This document shows, one piece after another, positions 27,094 through 34,391 of a DNA stretch of 58,988 bases. The position numbers and the translations under genes were made by a program. This DNA comes from Syntrophorhabdales bacterium (GTDB lineage Bacteria; Desulfobacterota; Syntrophorhabdia; Syntrophorhabdales; WCHB1-27). The notes beneath the pieces are model-generated. The model was given only the letters and a program-made list of their open reading frames with translations. It was not told where the DNA came from and did not search any database. Location of the stretch: contig DATKNH010000027.1 in NCBI GenBank assembly GCA_035541455.1, forward strand, positions 1-58,988, read 5' to 3'. Within the stretch, counting starts at the first letter, position 1. Each line of letters begins with the position of its first letter.

Positions 27094-28242
27094 ATGGGAC
27101 TTGAATGGATGCCAAGAGAGCACGGAAAGAAAAACCATGATCGTTATGGCACAGAGCACTGGGGGACAGAGGCACCCTGTGTCGTGTACGAGAAGAGACC
27201 ACTAACGGATCCCAAAGGAAACGTGGTAAAGGGGCTTTACGTTTCGTGGATCAGACTCAACAACCCCAACCAGTACAACTCTTACACAACGGAGATGGTG
27301 AAAGGCGTCATCGCTGGTTTTGAGAACTCTTCAACAGACCGCGAAGTCGTCGCAACGGTCTTCACAGGCACAGGCCCGAACGCCTTCTGCACGGGCGGCA
27401 ACACCAAAGAGTATTCCGAGTATTACAGCATGAGGCCTGAAGAGTATGGTTCCTACATGGAACTCTTCAATAACATGGTCGACTCGATCCTCATGTGCAA
27501 AAAGCCGGTCATCTGCCGGGTTAACGGTATGAGGGTTGCGGGCGGCCAGGAAATCGGCACTGCATGCGACCTGACAATCACCTCAGATCTTGCGATTTTC
27601 GGCCAGGCGGGTCCGCGCCATGGCTCTGCCCCGGTCGGCGGCGCATCCGATTTTCTGCCTTCCTATCTCAGCATCGAGGATGCGATGTGGAGCTGCGTGA
27701 GCTGCGAGATGTGGAGTGCGTACAAGATGGCGTGGAAAGGTCTGCTGACAAAAGTTCTGCCGGTTCTGAAAGACGAAAAGGGCGCCTGGGTACGAAACCC
27801 GCAGGTGATCACCGACAAGTTCATCGACAACGGCGAGATCGTGTACGGCGAAAACAAGTCCGGTGATGCGTTCAAACAGGCAAGAGCCTGGGTGAACGAC
27901 AAACTGAAGAATAACGACTATGACTTTGCCCTCCTCGATGCGGAAGTCAATCGCATCGTCTGGATTTTCGCCAACCTCTTCCCCGGCTGTCTCGCAAAAT
28001 CCATCGACGGTATCAGACAGAAGAAGAAATTCTTCTGGGATACAATGAAGAACGATCACCGTCACTGGCTGGCCGCCAACATGATGGGCGAGGCGTATCT
28101 TGGGTTCGGCGCATTCAACTCGAAGAAGATCACCGGCGTCGACACCATCGACTTCATCAAGTACCGTCAGCTGGTTGCCGAGGGAACACTGGTGGATACC
28201 AAGTTCATGGAAGACGTACTGGGCAAACCACAGGGCAAGTAG
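27094..28242 (+). CDS. bamA: 6-oxocyclohex-1-ene-1-carbonyl-CoA hydrolase (ring opening)
   Basis: Crotonase-fold hydrolase of 382 residues that adds water twice and opens the alicyclic ring to 3-hydroxypimelyl-CoA, the diagnostic enzyme of anaerobic benzoyl-CoA degradation (BamA/Oah). The length and the long C-terminal part with KSGDAFKQARAWVNDK and FWDTMKNDHRHWLAANMMGEAYLGFGAFN are typical; ordinary crotonases are about 260 residues. The oxyanion-hole regions are FCTGGN and VAGGQEIGTACDLTI. It follows had by 32 bases. The gene is widely used as a marker for aromatic degraders. Confidence 0.95.
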   Translation: MGLEWMPREHGKKNHDRYGTEHWGTEAPCVVYEKRPLTDPKGNVVKGLYVSWIRLNNPNQYNSYTTEMVKGVIAGFENSSTDREVVATVFTGTGPNAFCTGGNTKEYSEYYSMRPEEYGSYMELFNNMVDSILMCKKPVICRVNGMRVAGGQEIGTACDLTITSDLAIFGQAGPRHGSAPVGGASDFLPSYLSIEDAMWSCVSCEMWSAYKMAWKGLLTKVLPVLKDEKGAWVRNPQVITDKFIDNGEIVYGENKSGDAFKQARAWVNDKLKNNDYDFALLDAEVNRIVWIFANLFPGCLAKSIDGIRQKKKFFWDTMKNDHRHWLAANMMGEAYLGFGAFNSKKITGVDTIDFIKYRQLVAEGTLVDTKFMEDVLGKPQGK

Positions 28243-28259
28243 CGCTTTTGCACGAACAC

Positions 28260-28287
28260 GAAAAAGGGGGCCTAGGCCCCCTTTTTC
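28260..28287 (+). terminator. Bidirectional terminator after bamA
   Basis: A 28-base perfect palindrome: AAAAAGGGGGC, loop CTAG, GCCCCCTTTTT. It ends with a T-run on both strands. It stands 18 bases after the bamA stop and separates bamA from dch. Confidence 0.9.
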
Positions 28288-28389
28288 TTTCAGTTCGCCT
28301 GATGAAATGAGAATGTAGCTTTGAAAAAGGAAAATGTGGTAAATGAGAGTAACAGATTCCTTCCAGTCGCAGAAAAGCTGTTAGCCTCT

Positions 28390-28557
28390 GATTACGATTT
28401 GCATTCAAAATGCAGAGCAAGGCGGCAGCGAGGAGTGTTTTAGCCGGGCACCCGTGGGCAACATCTTTCCGGCGAACACAAACAACCAAAACCACGGGTG
28501 GCAGAGAAGTGCGACGCAGCGACAACGAAGGTATATGCTTCAAGGCAAATCGGTATC
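28390..28557. repeat. Palindromic intergenic element, copy D
   Basis: Left arm 28390-28406 (GATTACGATTTGCATTC) and right arm 28537-28557 (inverted, GATACCGATTTGCCTTG) are imperfect complements. Inside are GGCGGCAGCGAGGA (28421-28434), the inner hairpin ACCCGTGG (28450-28457) with CCACGGGT (28492-28499), and GCGACGCAGCGACAACGAAGG (28511-28531). The right arm ends 5 bases before the dch ribosome binding site. 28291-28389 holds nothing recognised. It is the same kind as copy C. Confidence 0.85.
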
Positions 28558-28574
28558 CCAAAGGAGGAAAGATA

Positions 28575-29345
28575 ATGGCCTACCAACTCATTAATTACGA
28601 AAAGAAAGACAAGGTTGCCCGCATCACGCTCAACGTACCACCGCTCAACTGGATAACGATTCCCATGATTAAAGAGATCATCGACGCAGTTAAAGATGCA
28701 GGCAAGGACGAGACGCTCAAGCTGCTCATTTTCGACCACGCAGGCGAGAAAGCTTTTTCCAGTGGCGTCGATGTCGCGGATCATACCGAGGATAAAGTGG
28801 ATGAAATGATCAAGACGTTCCACCAGATGTTCAGGGTCATGTACGAGATCGACATTCCTATCGTCGGACTCGTGAATGGCGTTTCCTTGGGCGGCGGCTG
28901 CGAGCTTACAAGCTTCTGCGACATCGTGCTGGCATCAGACCGCTCAAGACTTGGCCAGCCTGAGATTGCAGTCGGCGTTTTCCCGCCGGTTGCCGCTGCG
29001 TGGTTCAGCAAGATAATCGGCCTCAAGAAAACCTACGAGCTCATCCTCACCGGCAAAATGATTGGCGCACAGGAAGCAAAAGAGATCGGGCTCGTCAACG
29101 CAGTCTTCCCTGCCGCATCGTTCAGGGAAGATGTTGACAAATTCCTCGCCGAACTGTTGAACAAGAGCAGACCGATTCTCGTCTGGAGCAAACGTGCAAT
29201 CAGGGCAAGCCTCGGTGCCAACTTCCCGGATAGCCTGCGTACAGCAGAAGTGCTCTACCTCGACGGGTGCATGAAGGCGGAAGACGCGAAGGAAGGTATC
29301 GCAGCCTTCATGGGAAAAAGGAAAGCGGTGTGGAAGGACAAGTAA
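28575..29345 (+). CDS. dch: Cyclohexa-1,5-diene-1-carbonyl-CoA hydratase
   Basis: Crotonase-family hydratase of 256 residues adding water to the first dienoyl-CoA product of benzoyl-CoA reduction (Dch/BamR). It supplies the substrate of had. Features are FDHAGEKAFSSGVDVADH, GVSLGGGCELTSFCDIVLASDRSRLGQPEI and AAWFSKIIGLKKTYELILTGK. The ATG at 28575 is chosen because AAGGAGG precedes it; an earlier in-frame start at 28410 would translate the palindromic element. The benzoyl-CoA reductase itself (bamB-I or bcr) is not in this window. Confidence 0.92.
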   Translation: MAYQLINYEKKDKVARITLNVPPLNWITIPMIKEIIDAVKDAGKDETLKLLIFDHAGEKAFSSGVDVADHTEDKVDEMIKTFHQMFRVMYEIDIPIVGLVNGVSLGGGCELTSFCDIVLASDRSRLGQPEIAVGVFPPVAAAWFSKIIGLKKTYELILTGKMIGAQEAKEIGLVNAVFPAASFREDVDKFLAELLNKSRPILVWSKRAIRASLGANFPDSLRTAEVLYLDGCMKAEDAKEGIAAFMGKRKAVWKDK

Positions 29346-29352
29346 GCCAGGA

Positions 29353-30537
29353 ATGAGACATCGGATACAGCACACGCCTGAGACAGAGATTCAGTCCCGG
29401 CTGAAACGATTACAGCCATTGCTGGAGAAGGCCTCGCTTGACGGGGCCTTTTTCCACTACAAGATCGACTACTTCTATCTCTCGGGAACTATGCAGGACG
29501 CCTTTCTCTACGTGCGGCCTGCCGAAGAACCGATTCTCTTCGTGCGGAGGGAGCTGGAGCGGGCGCGAAGAGAGTCCCCACTGAAAACGATCGTTCCGAT
29601 CAAGACCTTCAAGGACATCAAACCATTCATCGGCCGCATGAAGCGGGTCGGTCTGCAGCTCGACGTTATTCCCTACACTATGGTGCTCAAATTTAAAGAA
29701 ATCCTTGGAGACGTCACGCTCTTCGATTCCTCGCCGCTCACGCAGCAGCTCAGAAAATATAAATCACCTTTTGAAATCAGTGTTCTGGAACATGCAGCGG
29801 CCATCAGCAACAAGGTCTACGACGAGATACCAAATTTTCTGAAAGAAGGCTTGCGCGAAATAGAGCTGGGAGGCATGCTGGAGAACTACGCCAAATCCCT
29901 TGGCCATGAAGGGCTCCTCAGAGTCCGATCCCTCAATTACGAGGCGTACACGTGGCACATCCTCAGCGGACGGACCGGCAGTATTGTAAGCCAGTCAGAC
30001 TCGCCCATGGGTGGATTAGGGCTGTCTCCCGCTTTTCCTGTCGGCGCAAGCATGAAGAAGATGAAACGGGGTGAGCCTATTCTCGTGGACTTTGGCATCT
30101 CGTACCACGGCTACCATGTAGACCAGACCCGCATGTACGCCATAGGCTGCATGCCTGATCTCTTCGTGAAGGCGTGCGAGGTCTGCCGTGACATCCAGTA
30201 CAAGGTGCTGGACAAGGCGCTCCAGGGCATGCGCACTGCCGATCTCTTCGCGTACTCGAAACAGCTCGCGGAAGATGCGGGCTTCGGAGAGAATTATCTT
30301 GGCTACGGCCATCACAAAGTAAACTTTCTCGCCCACGGCATCGGCCTTGAGCTCGCTGAGTTCCCCTTCATCGCAAGAACTCACGATTACCCGCTGGAGC
30401 CCGGTATGACATTGGCCATCGAGCCTAAAATGGTCTTCCCAAAGATAGGCTCGTGCGGCATTGAGAATACAGTGCTTCTTGAACATGGCAGCTTTCGGAT
30501 ACTGACCAACAGAGATGAGCAGATCACCGTTCTATGA
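29353..30537 (+). CDS. M24 family metallopeptidase (Xaa-Pro type)
   Basis: 394 residues in two parts: an N-terminal creatinase-like domain to about residue 135 and the C-terminal pita-bread M24 domain. Possible metal ligands are Asp in VDFGISYHGYHVDQTRM, His in HKVNFLAHGIGLELAEFP, Glu in IEPKMVFP and a last Glu in IENTVLL. The cluster position, seven bases after dch and before a TIM-barrel gene, may be chance. It differs from the second M24 gene at 34372, which is closer to classical PepP/PepQ. Confidence 0.8.
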   Translation: MRHRIQHTPETEIQSRLKRLQPLLEKASLDGAFFHYKIDYFYLSGTMQDAFLYVRPAEEPILFVRRELERARRESPLKTIVPIKTFKDIKPFIGRMKRVGLQLDVIPYTMVLKFKEILGDVTLFDSSPLTQQLRKYKSPFEISVLEHAAAISNKVYDEIPNFLKEGLREIELGGMLENYAKSLGHEGLLRVRSLNYEAYTWHILSGRTGSIVSQSDSPMGGLGLSPAFPVGASMKKMKRGEPILVDFGISYHGYHVDQTRMYAIGCMPDLFVKACEVCRDIQYKVLDKALQGMRTADLFAYSKQLAEDAGFGENYLGYGHHKVNFLAHGIGLELAEFPFIARTHDYPLEPGMTLAIEPKMVFPKIGSCGIENTVLLEHGSFRILTNRDEQITVL

Positions 30538-31334
30538 AAATACTCTTCTCGAGCGGAACCCTCCACCAACTGCCCCTTACGGAGGTTTTTCGGCTCGCCA
30601 GGGACGCAGGCTTTGACGGCTGCGACCTTGTCATAAACAGGTCTCTTGATGGGCCCGGCTTTAAAGAAAGAATAAGCGAGGCACAACGCATTCTGCCGGT
30701 CTATTCCATCCACGCACCTTTCATGAAACTGACAACCTGGGGCACGCACGCCGATGCGCTGCGGCAAAGCATAACCACCGCCAGAGAACTCGGCATAGGC
30801 CTGGTCAATTTTCATCCACCTTCGTGGTTTCACCGCGAGTTAAGCTTCTACCGCTGGTTCAGAAAAATGGACGATTTCCAGAAAGAGCTTGACTGCGGTA
30901 ACGTGCTCCTCGCCATAGAAAACATGCCGCTGATCGGAAAGAGACTGAAACTCGCCCCTTACCTGCTCAACGACTACAAGGATCTTATAGAGTTCGGCCT
31001 CAAGAAGAACCTCTACTTCACGTTCGACACAACGCACATCGCAACCTTTGACCACGACACCATAGTTGCATTCCTCAGCTTTCAAAAAACCGCGCGGCTC
31101 AAGAACATACACCTGAGCGATTCGCAAGCTTCGGAGAGCCACCTCTTTCCGGGAACGGGAGACTTGCCCATCGCACGCCTGCTCAACACCATGAGAAGGG
31201 TCGGTTACGACGGATTGGTCACACTGGAGCTGGCGCCCCGCGAACTCCCGGTCACCGAAGGGTTGCTACTTCAGTCTCTGCGATACGCTGTGCGGTTTCT
31301 GCGACTGCACCTGGGCAAGGAGGGCTATGAGTAA
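30534..31334 (+). CDS. TIM-barrel sugar isomerase/endonuclease-like protein
   Basis: 266 residues of the xylose isomerase-like / AP endonuclease 2 superfamily (PF01261). LFRSAR-like start features are absent, but KILFSSGTLHQLPLTEVFRLARDAGFDGCDLV opens a beta-alpha barrel, and FDTTHIATFDHD, HLSDS and GYDGLVTLELAP are metal-binding strands. The substrate is not readable. It overlaps the M24 peptidase by four bases (ATGA) and radA by eight, so the three are coupled. Confidence 0.75.
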   Translation: MKILFSSGTLHQLPLTEVFRLARDAGFDGCDLVINRSLDGPGFKERISEAQRILPVYSIHAPFMKLTTWGTHADALRQSITTARELGIGLVNFHPPSWFHRELSFYRWFRKMDDFQKELDCGNVLLAIENMPLIGKRLKLAPYLLNDYKDLIEFGLKKNLYFTFDTTHIATFDHDTIVAFLSFQKTARLKNIHLSDSQASESHLFPGTGDLPIARLLNTMRRVGYDGLVTLELAPRELPVTEGLLLQSLRYAVRFLRLHLGKEGYE

Positions 31335-32658
31335 AATCAAGCAGACCTTCATATGCGAAGCTTGCGGCTACGAAACATACAAATGGATGGGAAAGTGTCC
31401 GAGATGCGCCTCCTGGGACACAATCAGAGAAATCAAGCTTGAGAAGGAAGCGTCAAGAAGAGAAGACAGAAGATTTGCAGTTACGCTGCGGGATGAGGAA
31501 GTAGAAGAGGAGCGGCTGCTGTTGTCAATGGAAGAGATGGACCGGGTTCTTGGAGGAGGCCTCACCAAGGGTTCCTCCATACTGCTCGGCGGCGATCCGG
31601 GCATTGGAAAGACCACCTTGTGCTTTGAGATCGCTGCCCGTGTGGTTGAAATGGGCTTCGATGTACTGTACGTTTCAGGCGAGGAGTCGCTGCGGCAGCT
31701 GGCAGGCAGAAAGAAGAGACTCGGCCTTTCGGGACCCTTTTCAACGCTCATCACAAGCAGTCTCGCCGACATCATGGACGCGATCCAGGAAAAGAGTTAT
31801 GCCCTCGTCATCATTGACTCTATCCAGTCGATTTACAATACAAAGCTCCCCTTCCTGCCGGGAAGCATGAGTCAGATCCGGGATGTCTCATCAAGGCTGA
31901 TCAGGGAATTAAAGGCAAGAGAGGCGTCTCACATCTTCGTGGGGCATGTCACCAAGGAAGGAGCGATCGCCGGCCCCAAGATACTGGAGCACATGGTTGA
32001 CACGGTCCTTTATTTCGAAGGCGACAAAATGCTGCCTTACAGGATGCTGCGGGCCATAAAAAACAGGTACGGGCCTGTGGACGAGATAGGGCTCTTTCAG
32101 ATGACCCGTGAGGGGCTGGTGAGCGCGGAGCCTTCCCTTTTCTTTATGTCGGAACGGGTGGAGGCCAGTTCGGGCACGACCCTTTTCCCCTACATTACGG
32201 GCTCAAGACCTCTCGTGATAGAAGTCCAAGCTCTTACCCCGAAGACGGTCTTTCCCATTCCCAAGAAGCTGTCCGTCGGTTACGATGTGAACAGACTATT
32301 CATTCTTGTAGCGGTGATGGAAAAGAGTCTCGGCCTCCCGTTTTCTGACAGGGATGTCTATGTCAACGTCACGGGAGGAATCAAAGTAAACGAGCCTGGT
32401 ATCGACCTCGCGGTGGCAGCGGCGATCCTCTCAAGTTACAAAAACATCGGTTGGAAAGATGCGGCATTTTTCGGAGAAGTAGGCCTGACCGGCGAGGTAA
32501 GAAGAGTAGTAAATATGGAGCTTCGCGTACGGGAATGCGAAAGGCTCAAAATCAGGAAGGTGCTTTGCCCCAGGGGCCTGGATAAAGCAGTCGGGGTTGA
32601 TCTTTTACCCACAAGAAACATTCGGGAGCTTGTGGAGTATCTCGCAGAAGCTGGATAG
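31327..32658 (+). CDS. radA: DNA repair protein RadA
   Basis: RecA-like ATPase that helps branch migration in recombination, 443 residues. It has the N-terminal zinc finger (CEACGYETYKWMGKCPRC), Walker A GGDPGIGKTT near residue 89, Walker B ALVIIDSIQS, the RadA-specific KNRYGPVDEIGLF and a C-terminal Lon-like domain (VYVNVTGGIKVNEPGIDLAVAAAILSS). The ATG lies eight bases inside the previous gene. Confidence 0.97.
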   Translation: MSKIKQTFICEACGYETYKWMGKCPRCASWDTIREIKLEKEASRREDRRFAVTLRDEEVEEERLLLSMEEMDRVLGGGLTKGSSILLGGDPGIGKTTLCFEIAARVVEMGFDVLYVSGEESLRQLAGRKKRLGLSGPFSTLITSSLADIMDAIQEKSYALVIIDSIQSIYNTKLPFLPGSMSQIRDVSSRLIRELKAREASHIFVGHVTKEGAIAGPKILEHMVDTVLYFEGDKMLPYRMLRAIKNRYGPVDEIGLFQMTREGLVSAEPSLFFMSERVEASSGTTLFPYITGSRPLVIEVQALTPKTVFPIPKKLSVGYDVNRLFILVAVMEKSLGLPFSDRDVYVNVTGGIKVNEPGIDLAVAAAILSSYKNIGWKDAAFFGEVGLTGEVRRVVNMELRVRECERLKIRKVLCPRGLDKAVGVDLLPTRNIRELVEYLAEAG

Positions 32659-32673
32659 GTACTTTTACCATTG

Positions 32674-32702
32674 TTGACAGAAATAGTCGTGCAATGTATT
32701 CT
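32674..32702 (+). promoter_or_regulatory. Promoter of the Rrf2 gene, near-leaderless
   Basis: TTGACA at 32674-32679, 17-base spacer, TATTCT at 32697-32702. The expected start is only 1-2 bases before the ATG at 32711. The inverted repeat ATAGTC (32683-32688) / GACTAT (32707-32712) spans spacer and start and could be the operator of the regulator itself. Confidence 0.65.
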
Positions 32703-32710
32703 ATAGGACT

Positions 32711-33178
32711 ATGAAGATATCCACCCAAAGCAGGTATGGCTTACGCGCGCTCTTTGACATAGCGTACCATTCGGCGGGTCTGTCCACTCAGGTAAAAGAT
32801 ATCTCCGCCAGACAAGGGATATCACCCAGGTATATCGAACAGATCTTCCAGAAGCTGAAACGCGCCGGCATTATCAAGAGCATCAGGGGACCCTCAGGAG
32901 GCTACTACCTGGCCAAAACCCCGGAGCAAATCAAAATCGGTGAGATCATAAGAGCCACCGAAGGCAACCTCGAACTGGTATTCTGCCTGAGCCACAACAA
33001 GACTGCCGCAAGACGCTGCGACCGGGCCGTGCACTGCGTGGCCAGAGACATTTGGAAGGAAGCATCGACTCGACTGATGGAGTATTTTGACTCCATCACC
33101 CTGCAGGACCTGTGCAAAGAGGCACAGCAGAAGGGGATTGAGCGGGTAATCGATAAGCATCTGATGTACTATATTTGA
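32711..33178 (+). CDS. Rrf2-family transcriptional regulator
   Basis: 155 residues. An N-terminal winged helix-turn-helix (STQSRYGLRALFDIAYHS ... ISPRYIEQIFQKLKRAGIIKSIRGPSGGYYLAK) is the Rrf2 DNA-binding domain with its wing. Three cysteines near 93, 104 and 110 (CLSH...RRCDRAVHC) resemble the [2Fe-2S] site of IscR-like members, with spacing C-x10-C-x5-C instead of the usual C-x5-C-x5-C. It may sense iron-sulfur or redox state. No isc/suf genes are adjacent, so its target may be elsewhere. Confidence 0.9.
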   Translation: MKISTQSRYGLRALFDIAYHSAGLSTQVKDISARQGISPRYIEQIFQKLKRAGIIKSIRGPSGGYYLAKTPEQIKIGEIIRATEGNLELVFCLSHNKTAARRCDRAVHCVARDIWKEASTRLMEYFDSITLQDLCKEAQQKGIERVIDKHLMYYI

Positions 33179-33187
33179 CAGGATGCG

Positions 33188-33310
33188 GATGGGCGCCTTT
33201 TGCGCCTAACGTCGTTGCCCTTCGGCCTGTCCTGCTTCGACGTACCCCAAGGTACGCCTTCACAAGCCACGCCTCGGTTCGCCTAGTTATGCATCAAAAC
33301 TCGCCCATTC
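33188..33310. repeat. Palindromic intergenic element, copy B
   Basis: Arms 33188-33210 and 33286-33310 are imperfect complements (GATGGGCG...TTTTG...TAAC). The centre CGTACCCCAAGGTACG (33241-33256) is the inner hairpin of copy A read on the other strand. It starts nine bases after the Rrf2 stop, and with copy C fills the gap to usp. Confidence 0.8.
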
Positions 33311-33369
33311 GCGACACATAAAGCGTCCAGTCCTGGACTGACTCTGGTCGAGATACCGGTGGAACAGAT

Positions 33370-33553
33370 GCCGATTCGATTTCAAGATGGACGACCCAGC
33401 CTTCAGCCGGGTACTCCGGACGGCAGCGAGGATTGCTCTAGTCGGGAACCCGTGGCCGACCCTCCTTGCCGCGTGCGTGATCAAGTGAACCACGGGTGGC
33501 ACGAGGAACGCGACCCAGCGACAACCGAGGTACACGCTTGAAATCGAATCGGC
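33370..33553. repeat. Palindromic intergenic element, copy C
   Basis: Outer arms GCCGATTCGATTTCAAG (33370-33386) and its exact complement (33537-33553): a perfect 17-base pairing 150 bases apart. Inside lie ACGGCAGCGAGGATT (33420-33434), the inner hairpin ACCCGTGG (33448-33455) / CCACGGGT (33490-33497) and GCGACCCAGCGACAAC (33510-33525). The right arm ends five bases before the usp stop. Confidence 0.85.
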
Positions 33554-33557
33554 GCAG

Positions 33558-34007
33558 CTACAGCTGTTTTGCGGCGGGTCGTACCGTGAGCACCGGGCAT
33601 GGTGATTTTCGCACCACCTTCTCCGCAACACTTCCAATGAGGATATGCTCCAGACCGCCCCTGCCATGGGTGCCCATCACTACGAGATCTATCTTTTCGG
33701 TACGCACATAATCTATGATTTCTAACGAAACAACGCCTGTGTGTATTTCTTTCGTCACTGGAATGTCTTTAATCTTCTGTGCCACTTCCTCCATGTCTTT
33801 TCCTACCTCGCGCTCAATGTCCCTCTGTATGTTGACGAGGCTTTCTGCAGACAGGAAGGATTCATATGGTGTGAAATAGTCCATATTCGGGATCACGTGG
33901 AGCAGATGAATCGCGGAGCCGAATTTTACCGCTATTTGCACGGCGATATTCATGATTTCGTCCGTATAGTCTGAAAAATCAAGCGGCACCAGAATATTCC
34001 GGAACAT
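33558..34007 (-). CDS. Universal stress protein (UspA family)
   Basis: 149-residue cytoplasmic stress protein. NILVPLDFSDYTDEIMNIAVQIA is the first strand-helix, and VMGTHGRGGLEHILIGSVAEKVVRKSPCPVLTV contains the ATP-binding G-x2-G-x9-GS/T pattern. The single-domain type. It is transcribed from its own promoter, divergent from the TPR gene. Confidence 0.93.
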   Translation of the reverse strand: MFRNILVPLDFSDYTDEIMNIAVQIAVKFGSAIHLLHVIPNMDYFTPYESFLSAESLVNIQRDIEREVGKDMEEVAQKIKDIPVTKEIHTGVVSLEIIDYVRTEKIDLVVMGTHGRGGLEHILIGSVAEKVVRKSPCPVLTVRPAAKQL

Positions 34008-34033
34008 AACACACCCCCCTTTTTAATAGGTTC

Positions 34034-34062
34034 TTTATATCTCGCTGCCCCTATATAGTCAA
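34034..34062 (-). promoter_or_regulatory. Promoter of the universal stress gene
   Basis: On the minus strand TTGACT (34057-34062), a 17-base spacer and TATAAA (34034-34039), 26 bases before the usp start codon. Confidence 0.75.
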
Positions 34063-34071
34063 CACTTTTTG

Positions 34072-34080
34072 TGCTATACT
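34072..34080 (+). promoter_or_regulatory. Extended -10 promoter of the TPR gene
   Basis: TGCTATACT at 34072-34080 is a TGn extended -10 box. No good -35 is seen. It is divergent from the usp promoter. Confidence 0.5.
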
Positions 34081-34091
34081 ATCTGACCAAA

Positions 34092-34115
34092 ACGTGCAGG
34101 CGCACGTGGGTTTTT
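34092..34115 (+). terminator. Leader hairpin with T-run before the TPR gene
   Basis: ACGTGC (34092-34097), loop AGGC, GCACGT (34102-34107), then GGGTTTTT. It sits between the promoter and the gene it would transcribe, so it may be an attenuator rather than an end point. Confidence 0.5.
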
Positions 34116-34154
34116 CCTTTTATTTTTGATGCCAAAACCTTTTAATCGCCGACC

Positions 34155-34391
34155 ATGGAAAAGCTGAAAGTATTAACGTCCACCCTTGCGGAAATTTACA
34201 TTCGCCAGGGTTACCTTGACAAAGCTAAAGAAGTCTACGAGAAACTTCTGTCCAGGGATGCGGGGAATACGATCTACAAAGGAAGGGTCTCGCTTCTCGA
34301 ACACGATACACCGGAGCGCAAACGGCTTCGGGTCCTCACGCAATTACTCAAGAGGCTAGAAGAGCGAAGAGATGAACGAGAAACGAGTTGA
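34155..34391 (+). CDS. Small TPR-like protein
   Basis: 78 residues with one tetratricopeptide-type helix pair (TLAEIYIRQGYLDKAKEVYEKLLSRDAGN, residues 9-37) and a charged coiled-coil-like end rich in Arg and Glu. Probably a protein-interaction adapter. It overlaps the following M24 gene by 20 bases, so the two are likely translated together. No ribosome binding site stands out. Confidence 0.7.
   Translation: MEKLKVLTSTLAEIYIRQGYLDKAKEVYEKLLSRDAGNTIYKGRVSLLEHDTPERKRLRVLTQLLKRLEERRDERETS

Noticed and set aside
28410-28574. 55-residue extension of Dch
   Set aside because: It would translate the palindromic element D; the start at 28575 has a proper ribosome binding site.
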